A stretch of 17,752 nt of DNA from JAPUDQ01 sp964538665 (GTDB lineage Bacteria; Patescibacteriota; Saccharimonadia; Saccharimonadales; Saccharimonadaceae): positions 1 to 17,752 of the forward strand of contig CAZIEB010000018.1 of assembly GCA_964538665.1 (NCBI GenBank), given 5' to 3'. Below are positions 12,499-17,752 of this stretch, in pieces; the stretch's first letter is position 1; every line of letters starts with the position of its first letter. A model generated the notes under the pieces. The model had not been told where the DNA came from. It did no database searches and saw only the letters and a list, made by a program, of their open reading frames with translations. The translations under genes and the position numbers were made by a program.

Positions 12499-14523
12499 TT
12501 ATTTGAGTAGCTCGAGTAATTTCGCTTCATCAATGATTTTCGTGCCGTAGTGTTCGGCTTTTTTCTGTTTTGCGGCACCAATTTTGCCGCCAGCGACTAG
12601 GTAGGTGGTATCTTTGCCGACACTTGACTGAAATGTTCCACCATTTGCACGTATACGTTCCGCGGCCTGATCACGGCTCATCGACTCCAGCGATCCAGTG
12701 ATTGCAAAAGAAACACCTTGCAAGGAAGTTCCTCGCGATGCAACCCGCGGGTGCACACCAAGAGAATCGAATTTTTGGAGCAGTGCCGTGTTGTCGGGGT
12801 CACTAAACCACGCCACGATAGATTCTGCGACGACTTCGCCTATCCCGTCGACTGCTCGCAGCTCATCGATGGTGACGTGTTGGAGTTTATCTAGAGATCC
12901 AAACGTGCCGACAAGATCGATTGCCGTCTGAGTACCGACATGACGTATGCCAAGTCCATACACAAACCGCTGCAATGGTGGTGATTTTTTGTCTGCGATT
13001 GCACTGACTAATTTTTCAGCAGAGATTTCTGCAAAACGCTCCAGCTGGAGCACATCATCTTTTGTAAGTTTGTATATGTCCGCAAGATCAGTCACCAAGC
13101 CTGCATCGACGAGCGCATTGACATTTTTTTCACCAAGCGTATCGATATCGAGGGCGCTTTTGCTAGCAAAGTGTTGCAAGGCGCGCTTGAGAATGATTGG
13201 CCCAGTCAGTCCTTTGACGCGGTAGGCGACCTCGCCGAGTGGTCGCTCAAATTCCAGCTCTGGGTATTGGCGATGCAACTCTTGCTCAAAGTCTACAGGC
13301 TCGCTGTTTTTTGGTCGTAGTTCAGTGATGACAGACTCGACCTGCGGTATGATATCGCCTGCTTTAAATATGACGACCGTGTCACCTCGCCGTACATCAA
13401 GCCGCGCGATTTCGTCGGCATTATGAAGGCTGGCATGCTGGACCCGTGAGCCGGCGACGACCACAGGGTCAAACACTGCAACTGGAGTTGCTGCACCCGT
13501 GCGACCAATTGATATCACAATATCTTTGACAACCGTCGTGGCCTGTTCGGCGGCATATTTATACGCAACGGCACCCCGAGGCTGCTTGCCTACCACGCCC
13601 AATTTTGCATACTGCTCGCGGTCATTTACTTTGATGACAAGCCCGTCAGTATGATATGGCAAGTCACGACGCTTCTCGGACCATTCATCGACAAACTTCA
13701 TGACGTCATCGAGCGATGCAAATACCGACGCCTCTTGATTACGACGTATGCCAACTGATGATATGGCCTCGTACGCAGCCATATGGGTCGGCAGCTCTGC
13801 TGGATTGTCGCGCAACATATCATAGGCAATAAATGTCAATGGCCGCGAGGCGACCAGCGATGGATCTAGTTGGCGCATCGTACCGGCCGCGAGGTTGCGT
13901 GGGTTTGCAAACAATGGCTTGCCTTCTCGTTCTTGCTGTTCGTTGAGGCTGGCAAAATCTTTTTTGAGCATGACTATTTCACCACGAACCTCCGTACGCC
14001 CCTGCGACAAATGAGCAGTTGATGAATCCGACCGCAGGCTAAGGGGGATGTTTTTGATAGTCCGCACATTTGCGGTAATATCTTCACCGACAAAACTATC
14101 GCCTCTCGTGATACCTCTGACAAGCATCCCATCTTCGTAGACGAGCGCACATGCCAGGCCGTCCATCTTGAGATCAGCAAAATATTCATGACGCGACCCC
14201 GGCAGCAACTTGTCCATTCGTTTGACCCAAGCCTCGACTTCATTTCTGTCAAACACATCATTGAGGCTGAGCATTCGGCTACTATGTGGCACCTTCTCAA
14301 ACCCTCCGCGTAAGATGTTGCCGACCCGTTGAGACGGACTGTCAGACGTCACAATGTCTGGATGTGCAGCTTCAATCTTCTTGAGCTCATCATACAGGCT
14401 GTCATATACCGCATCATCGACCGATGGCGCATCGAGCACATGGTATTCATAGCTATATGTATTGAGCAGGCGTTTTATTTCGTCGTAGCGAGATTGTGTG
14501 TGGTCTGGTATGTGGTGGCTCAT
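12499..14523 (-). CDS. ligA: NAD-dependent DNA ligase LigA without zinc-finger cysteines
   Basis: Seals nicks using NAD+. The N-terminal Ia region (YEYHVLDAPSVDDAVYD), the adenylated lysine in KMDG (Lys119; KLDG is more usual), TRGDSFVGEDIT, the OB fold, helix-hairpin-helix repeats (about 520-580) and a C-terminal BRCT domain (about 600-674) are all present, and the 674-residue length is normal. The short zinc-finger segment between OB fold and HhH (about 416-449) is present by length, but all four cysteines are gone; the equivalent stretch reads YPELEFERPLGEVAYRVKG. The ATG at 14523 is chosen over a GTG 16 codons upstream because it gives the standard N-terminus and avoids overlap with the preceding gene. 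Confidence 0.96.
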   Translation of the reverse strand: MSHHIPDHTQSRYDEIKRLLNTYSYEYHVLDAPSVDDAVYDSLYDELKKIEAAHPDIVTSDSPSQRVGNILRGGFEKVPHSSRMLSLNDVFDRNEVEAWVKRMDKLLPGSRHEYFADLKMDGLACALVYEDGMLVRGITRGDSFVGEDITANVRTIKNIPLSLRSDSSTAHLSQGRTEVRGEIVMLKKDFASLNEQQEREGKPLFANPRNLAAGTMRQLDPSLVASRPLTFIAYDMLRDNPAELPTHMAAYEAISSVGIRRNQEASVFASLDDVMKFVDEWSEKRRDLPYHTDGLVIKVNDREQYAKLGVVGKQPRGAVAYKYAAEQATTVVKDIVISIGRTGAATPVAVFDPVVVAGSRVQHASLHNADEIARLDVRRGDTVVIFKAGDIIPQVESVITELRPKNSEPVDFEQELHRQYPELEFERPLGEVAYRVKGLTGPIILKRALQHFASKSALDIDTLGEKNVNALVDAGLVTDLADIYKLTKDDVLQLERFAEISAEKLVSAIADKKSPPLQRFVYGLGIRHVGTQTAIDLVGTFGSLDKLQHVTIDELRAVDGIGEVVAESIVAWFSDPDNTALLQKFDSLGVHPRVASRGTSLQGVSFAITGSLESMSRDQAAERIRANGGTFQSSVGKDTTYLVAGGKIGAAKQKKAEHYGTKIIDEAKLLELLK

Positions 14524-14545
14524 AGCGGGGTACCTGCGTTTATGA

Positions 14546-15124
14546 TTAGACTGAATCGTCTGTAATATCACTTTCTATTATAGTCTGACCATCAGCGACA
14601 AACTGGTTGGCTTTTTGGAGCCCAAACAATGCCGCAAAAGGTGCTACGAGCGGCGAACCGATAGAATGATTGTATTTTTCTGCCTGTTGGTTAAACAACG
14701 TGATGCTGTTTTCGAGCATACTTTCGGAGTCAGCAAAACTTTTTGCTACCTGCTCAAAAGACGGGGTGTGGGATACAAAATCATTGGTCGCAGTCACGGT
14801 CATAAGTGTCGAGACCCTTTCTTTGACGACTGCGTATCGATTTGCGGCTACAACAGTGTTTTTGATATCTAGGTCTTTTTGCAACTCAGCCAACAGACCT
14901 TCGATTCTTTCACTAAGTTGCGGCTCAATATCGTATTCTCGCGTGAGTGCGAGCAGTGATGCGACATGGGTGCTGTAATCTTGGATATCAGATACTACCT
15001 CATGCCATACGCTCATGAGTCGTTCGTTTGTTGACTTTGCATAGCTCAGCACGACCATCAGCCCGACCATTACGGCCAGCACAACGACTATCAGTACAAA
15101 TAGCACCAGTATTGTTGAGTTCAT
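14546..15124 (-). CDS. Divergent LemA-like membrane protein
   Basis: A 192-residue protein with one N-terminal transmembrane helix (about 5-28) followed by an all-helical domain. The C-terminal half, DSESMLENSITLFNQQAEKYNH and then SPLVAPFAALFGLQKANQF, lines up with the LemA signature found in the gene at 16059 (DTEDKIQAARRFYNAGVRDLN and PSNLVAKMFSFVKREFFE). I therefore read it as a distant paralogue. The N-terminal LemA motif around RADLIPNL is not conserved. It follows htpX by 55 bases and precedes ligA by 22. AAGGAT lies upstream of the ATG. Confidence 0.7.
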   Translation of the reverse strand: MNSTILVLFVLIVVVLAVMVGLMVVLSYAKSTNERLMSVWHEVVSDIQDYSTHVASLLALTREYDIEPQLSERIEGLLAELQKDLDIKNTVVAANRYAVVKERVSTLMTVTATNDFVSHTPSFEQVAKSFADSESMLENSITLFNQQAEKYNHSIGSPLVAPFAALFGLQKANQFVADGQTIIESDITDDSV

Positions 15125-15179
15125 GCGGTATCCTTGTTTAGTTTTGTGTCCATCATCGGCGTTTCAGTAGCCGTAGTCG

Positions 15180-16049
15180 CTACATCTTGTGGCCCATGGT
15201 GCGCAATCGTGTCACCCTCTCTTGGACCGGCGGGTGGGTGCTAAACGCGTTCATCAGGCCACCTTTTTTGAGAGGATTCGCAAAGAATAGATGCGCCGTC
15301 GAGCCGTTTTGCCGTTTCAGCGAAGAGCCTACTGCGCTTATTTTTTCGAGAGCAGTCGCAAGCGCCTCTGGGTCGCGCGTAGTCAGGGCCCCGGTCGCGT
15401 CCGCGAGATACTCGCGCTGGCGTGATATCGCTGCCTGTATCAGCATTGCGACGATCGGCGTCAAAATAGCTGCGACGATACCGAGCACGAGAAACAGCGG
15501 GCTACGATCACGATTGTCGCTAAACCACATCATGCGCATAAACATATCTGAAATTATGCCAATTGCACTGACAAGCCCAAATACGATCATCATCACACGG
15601 ATATCATAATTTTTGACATGTCCCATTTCGTGGGCCATCACAGCCGTCAGTTCCCTGTCGGTCATGACTTCCAATATGCCAGTTGTTGCTGCCACATGCG
15701 CATGGTCAGGGTCTCTCCCAGTGGCAAATGCATTCGGCGCATGATCATCTATCAAATACACCTTCGGCATTGGCATGCCAGTGGTGATGGCGAGGTTCTC
15801 AACGATTCGGTACAGGCGTGGATTGTCTTGTTTTTTGATCTCTTTTGCCCCGTTCATCGTGATGGCAAGTTTTGCGGCAGCAAAATACTGGATCAGTGCA
15901 TATATCGACGCACCAATCAACGCCCCCCACATGATGCCGGTCGATCCATAGTAGAGAGAGAACAAGTATCCGAGCCCCCATATGATCAGGATGAATACCG
16001 CCATGATGATGACGGTATTTCGTTTGTTTGCGGCTATAGCGCTATACAT
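15180..16049 (-). CDS. htpX: HtpX family membrane zinc metalloprotease (M48)
   Basis: A membrane protease that degrades damaged membrane proteins. Two transmembrane helices lie at about 12-33 and 38-60, the zinc site is HEMGH (140-144) with the third ligand in REYLAD (Glu213), and two further hydrophobic segments fall at about 152-172 and 184-207. NAFATGRDPDHAHVA and STHPPVQERVTRL are family motifs. The length of 289 is typical. It starts 9 bases after the lemA stop, with AGGA upstream, so lemA-htpX is an operon, a pairing common in bacteria. Confidence 0.95.
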   Translation of the reverse strand: MYSAIAANKRNTVIIMAVFILIIWGLGYLFSLYYGSTGIMWGALIGASIYALIQYFAAAKLAITMNGAKEIKKQDNPRLYRIVENLAITTGMPMPKVYLIDDHAPNAFATGRDPDHAHVAATTGILEVMTDRELTAVMAHEMGHVKNYDIRVMMIVFGLVSAIGIISDMFMRMMWFSDNRDRSPLFLVLGIVAAILTPIVAMLIQAAISRQREYLADATGALTTRDPEALATALEKISAVGSSLKRQNGSTAHLFFANPLKKGGLMNAFSTHPPVQERVTRLRTMGHKM

Positions 16050-16058
16050 TGGACGTTC

Positions 16059-16625
16059 CTAAAACTTGACTTCGACAGGCTTCTCGATGCTTGCAGGATC
16101 TTCGACTTCGAAAAACTCTCGCTTCACAAAACTAAACATTTTGGCGACGAGGTTGCTTGGGAATTGCTCGATCTTGATATTGAGGTCTCGCACACCAGCG
16201 TTGTAGAATCGTCGGGCTGCCTGGATTTTGTCTTCGGTGTCGACAAGCTCGGTGCTGAGCTGCTGGAAATTTTCAGTCGCACGGAGCTGAGGGTAATTTT
16301 CGGCGACGGCAAACAAGCTCTTGAGTGTTGCTTCAAACTGGTTTTCGGCCGCGGCAGTTTCTTTAGGACCTTTTTCGGTTGCACTTACGACGTTTGCTCG
16401 TGCTTCTGTGACTCGCTGAAACAGTTCCGTCTCATGTGAGGCATAGCCTTTGACTGATTCGATGAGATTTGGGATTAGGTCAGCACGACGCTTGAGCTGT
16501 ACAGTGATGTCGCTCCAAGCTTCTTCGACACGATTTTTGAGCGTGACAAGTGCATTGTAGGTCAGCCAGAAAAACCCGATGAGTACTGCGACTACGACGA
16601 GAATGATGATGAGTGTGATATCCAT
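16059..16625 (-). CDS. lemA: LemA family membrane protein
   Basis: A 188-residue protein with an N-terminal transmembrane helix (about 3-22) and a coiled helical bundle. VEEAWSDITVQLKRRADLIPN followed by LIESVKGYA is the LemA signature, and the C-terminal FYNAGVRDLN, FPSNLVAKMF and FFEVED motifs are typical. The biochemical role of LemA is poorly known; its regular neighbourhood with HtpX suggests membrane stress. An extended -10 promoter precedes it, making it the first gene of lemA-htpX-lemA paralogue(-ligA). Confidence 0.94.
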   Translation of the reverse strand: MDITLIIILVVVAVLIGFFWLTYNALVTLKNRVEEAWSDITVQLKRRADLIPNLIESVKGYASHETELFQRVTEARANVVSATEKGPKETAAAENQFEATLKSLFAVAENYPQLRATENFQQLSTELVDTEDKIQAARRFYNAGVRDLNIKIEQFPSNLVAKMFSFVKREFFEVEDPASIEKPVEVKF

Positions 16626-16651
16626 ATGTTTCCTTGTTTAGGTATAGCTTT

Positions 16652-16660
16652 ATTATAGCA
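16652..16660 (-). promoter_or_regulatory. Extended -10 promoter of lemA-htpX
   Basis: TGCTATAAT on the minus strand, 26 bases before the lemA ATG, with no good -35. AAGGAAA in the short leader is the likely ribosome-binding site. Confidence 0.65.
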
Positions 16661-16715
16661 AATTTTACTAGTGTTGAGTATGGGGTTTTCTCAATTTGGG
16701 TATGCGCCTCGCCCT

Positions 16716-16740
16716 AAAACAAAAACGACCCTGTGGGCCG
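16716..16740 (-). terminator. Terminator after tRNA-Leu
   Basis: CGGCCC and GGGTCG pair around ACA (6 pairs, one G-U on the minus strand), followed by TTTTTGTTTT. It ends the tRNA-Cys/tRNA-Leu transcript and separates it from lemA. Confidence 0.8.
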
Positions 16741-16751
16741 CTTCGCTGTAT

Positions 16752-16837
16752 TGGTGCGCAGGGCGGGACTTGAACCCGCACGCTTTATGGGCAAGAGATT
16801 TTAAGTCTCTCGTGTCTACCGATTCCACCACCCGCGC
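16752..16837 (-). tRNA. tRNA-Leu (anticodon TAA)
   Basis: A class II tRNA with a long variable arm. The acceptor GCGCGGG pairs with CCTGCGC (one G-U), the anticodon stem AGAGA/TCTCT holds the loop CTTAAAA (anticodon TAA), the T-loop is TTCAAGT, the discriminator is A and CCA is encoded (16752-16754). The variable arm is short for a class II tRNA, about 12 bases. Confidence 0.94.
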
Positions 16838-16843
16838 TAACTA

Positions 16844-16917
16844 TGGAGGCACCTACGGGTAACGCTCCCGTCTACGCAGTTTTGCAGACTGCTGCCTAAC
16901 TTCTCGGCCAAGGCGCC
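16844..16917 (-). tRNA. tRNA-Cys (anticodon GCA) with non-standard D and T loops
   Basis: The acceptor GGCGCCT/AGGTGCC, discriminator T (U73, a cysteine identity element), encoded CCA (16844-16846) and the anticodon stem GCAGT/ACTGC with loop CTGCAAA all fit tRNA-Cys. The T-stem ACGGG/CCCGT is perfect, but its loop reads AGCGTTA instead of TTCRANN. The D-stem has only three pairs (GCC/GGC), and its loop GAGAAGTTA lacks the GG pair that normally docks with the T-loop. It is 6 bases upstream of tRNA-Leu in the same transcript. Confidence 0.85.
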
Positions 16918-16926
16918 ATCGGTATC

Positions 16927-16935
16927 ATTGTATCA
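16927..16935 (-). promoter_or_regulatory. Extended -10 promoter of tRNA-Cys/tRNA-Leu
   Basis: TGATACAAT on the minus strand, 9 bases before the tRNA-Cys 5' end. No clear -35. Confidence 0.55.
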
Positions 16936-16959
16936 GATGCAAACTACCGCATCCATCTA

Positions 16960-16988
16960 TTGACAGTCTCCCGCAGGAGGAGTATTAC
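16960..16988 (+). promoter_or_regulatory. Promoter of the 94-residue orphan gene
   Basis: TTGACA (16960-16965), a 17-base spacer and TATTAC (16983-16988). Transcription would start about 11 bases before the ATG. The spacer contains a small CTCC/GGAG inverted repeat. Confidence 0.65.
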
Positions 16989-17005
16989 GGTGATAGGACA
17001 CTATC

Positions 17006-17290
17006 ATGAATATCCACGAGCTCCGATACCAGCAATACGAAGAATATTTACACCTCAAAGCTGCCAACATGTCTACCGATATCGGCAATTTAGCTCTTGG
17101 GATGGCATTCATGGGTCAATTTGAGATACCTCCCCCACACGTCGAAACACACCAATCGCTACATACCGCCGCAGAAACCCTCGGCTCAGCGGCACTTATC
17201 GATAATGTGTTTATATACCCTTCTGACCACCCCACACCAGGCGACCTGGCTAGGCGATCAATAGAGCTTGAGCTCGATAAAGCTGCGTAA
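17006..17290 (+). CDS. Hypothetical protein, 94 residues
   Basis: I recognise no family. The protein is acidic and probably soluble, with a Tyr/Gln/Glu-rich start (RYQQYEEYLHLKAANM), a hydrophobic middle (GNLALGMAFMGQFEIPPPHVE) and a charged C-terminus (DLARRSIELELDKAA). No transmembrane helix, cysteine or signal peptide is seen. AGGA lies 8 bases before the ATG and a TTGACA-type promoter lies directly upstream, which supports it being a real gene. It is followed by a hairpin and then the structured RNA region, on the same strand. Confidence 0.7.
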   Translation: MNIHELRYQQYEEYLHLKAANMSTDIGNLALGMAFMGQFEIPPPHVETHQSLHTAAETLGSAALIDNVFIYPSDHPTPGDLARRSIELELDKAA

Positions 17291-17306
17291 ATAACACACC
17301 CAAAAG

Positions 17307-17325
17307 GGGCGCATCTGCGCCCATT
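17307..17325 (+). terminator. Weak terminator hairpin after the 94-residue gene
   Basis: GGGCGC and GCGCCC pair around ATCT and are followed by ATTTAT rather than a long T run. It sits 17 bases after the stop codon and before the next promoter. Confidence 0.5.
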
Positions 17326-17353
17326 TATGGCTATAGAATAGCATTCATACTGG

Positions 17354-17382
17354 TTGCAATATCTCACTCTGTTATTTATACT
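17354..17382 (+). promoter_or_regulatory. Strong promoter of the tRNA-Gly-like structured RNA
   Basis: TTGCAA (17354-17359), exactly 17 bases, then TATACT (17377-17382). No open reading frame follows for the next 300 bases, only hairpins and tRNA-Gly, so this promoter most likely drives a non-coding transcript. Confidence 0.75.
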
Positions 17383-17388
17383 ATCTTC

Positions 17389-17660
17389 TGTTGTCTTGTC
17401 TGTCGTTTAACCCAATTCATCAACTTGTTGGTGGATTGAGAGGAGCAACCGACAAACATGATTATCATGATGAAAGTTACGTCTCATTATGACTAAAAAC
17501 TTGTCGAGTTGAGACGAGCGGGTATAGCTCAGTTGTTAGAGTGAGGACTACCAGTGGTAGTTCGCAAGGCAAGCTTCCGATGCAAGCTATGATTGCAATC
17601 GCGAAGTTGCGGGGTCGCGGAACGTGACCTATCCTTGCCAGGCCAAGGAAGCCGGCAGCA
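17389..17660 (+). ncRNA. Candidate structured RNA containing tRNA-Gly fragments
   Basis: Visible helices in order: 17411-17438 (a long stem closed by a CUUG tetraloop), 17481-17515 (GTCTCA/TGAGAC with an inner GAC/GTC), 17546-17562 (GACTACC/GGTAGTT, loop AGT), 17561-17605 (TTCGC/GCGAA, enclosing AGCTT/AAGCT), 17613-17629 (GGTCGCG/CGTGACC, loop GAA) and 17636-17657 (TGCC, bulged A, GGC, closing on GCCGGCA). Bases 17518-17541 are identical to the first 24 bases of the tRNA-Gly at 17700. TCCTTGCCA (17632-17640) and GCCAAGGAAG (17642-17651) match the two halves of that tRNA's anticodon arm. No 3' half of a tRNA follows. I do not recognise an Rfam family. It could be a tRNA-derived RNA, a tRNA mimic, or a pseudogene with an insertion. 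Confidence 0.6.
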
Positions 17661-17699
17661 CATTACATACAACATATATTCATAGCAATACGACATCAT

Positions 17700-17752
17700 G
17701 CGGGTATAGCTCAGTTGTTAGAGCGCTTCCTTGCCAAGGAAGAGGCCAGGAG
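17700..17752 (+). tRNA. tRNA-Gly (anticodon GCC), cut by the window end
   Basis: Starts GCGGGTATAGCTCAG, with a normal D-arm, the anticodon stem CTTCC/GGAAG and loop TTGCCAA (anticodon GCC). The window ends within the T-arm, so the 3' acceptor strand is not seen. It has no clear promoter of its own and may be co-transcribed with the structured RNA upstream. Confidence 0.92.

Noticed and set aside
14524..14571. GTG start of ligA 16 codons upstream
   Set aside because: It would overlap the preceding gene by 26 bases and add residues not found in LigA; the ATG at 14523 gives the standard N-terminus.
15618..16439. Plus-strand open frame of 273 codons opposite htpX and lemA
   Set aside because: It is antisense to two clearly recognised genes, has a Cys/His-rich sequence of no family, and no start signals.
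17518..17660. tRNA-Gly interrupted by a group I intron
   Set aside because: The match to the tRNA breaks after the D-arm, not at the anticodon loop. The 3' T-arm and acceptor strand never appear, and no group I core motifs were seen.
17632..17660. Signal recognition particle RNA domain IV (GGAAG-like loop)
   Set aside because: The conserved GGUCCGGAAGGAAGCAGC order and the symmetric internal loop are not there; only short G/A-rich similarity.
17518..17752. tRNA-Gly 5' duplication as attachment sites of an integrated element
   Set aside because: Integrative elements usually duplicate the tRNA 3' end, only about 160 bases separate the copies, and no integrase gene lies between them.
1..17752. 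CRISPR arrays, insertion sequences or a defence island
   Set aside because: No regularly spaced repeats, transposase motifs, Cas, restriction or toxin-antitoxin pairs were found on either strand.

Overview
This window looks like a chromosomal piece of a small-genome, host-dependent bacterium of the Patescibacteria (CPR). Candidatus Saccharibacteria (TM7) is my best guess, held with moderate confidence. The reasons are a Mur ligase without its usual N-terminal domain, the LemA/HtpX membrane set, an RRM protein, many small membrane proteins and very compact gene spacing. TGA is used as an ordinary stop (for example in the sodN/sodX and murF ATGA overlaps), so the recoded-UGA lineages (Gracilibacteria, Absconditabacteria) do not fit. 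Nearly all genes lie on the minus strand. There are no insertion sequences, CRISPR arrays or rRNA genes.

Layout. 1-1350 (minus): a tRNA-Gln with terminator and promoter, then a nickel superoxide dismutase (sodN) whose stop overlaps the start of its maturation protease (sodX); here the protease carries an extra four-helix membrane domain. 1587-5289 (minus): a translation and RNA-processing cluster, rpmF-nusB-Nudix-rnc from one promoter, then rpsP-khpA from a second, then trmD with what looks like its own promoter and almost no leader. 5312-5710 (plus): a G+C-richer orphan membrane protein whose leader hairpin and terminator share a 13-base core. 5711-8640 (minus): leucyl-tRNA synthetase with a complete Nudix hydrolase domain inserted in its editing region. 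8651-11656 (minus): a murF-like ligase translationally coupled to a large Pro/Gln-rich membrane-anchored protein, preceded by tRNA-Ala. 11815-12487 (plus): a multi-helix RNA element, then an RRM protein. 12499-16660 (minus): lemA-htpX-lemA paralogue-ligA; the DNA ligase has lost all zinc-finger cysteines. 16716-16935 (minus): tRNA-Cys (with odd D and T loops) and tRNA-Leu. 16960-17752 (plus): a 94-residue orphan, then a strong promoter in front of a heavily structured RNA containing the 5' part and anticodon-arm pieces of tRNA-Gly, and finally the true tRNA-Gly, cut by the window edge.

Most genes are housekeeping: ribosome assembly and tRNA charging or modification (rpmF, rpsP, khpA, rnc, trmD, leuS, tRNAs), DNA joining (ligA), peptidoglycan (murF) and membrane-protein quality control (htpX/lemA). 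The less ordinary parts are the two structured RNA candidates, the Nudix-LeuRS fusion, the SodX membrane fusion and the zinc-less ligase. Promoters are unusually readable: several are TTGAnn-17-TATAAT, and many others rely on an extended -10 (TGnTATAAT-like), often with very short or no leader.
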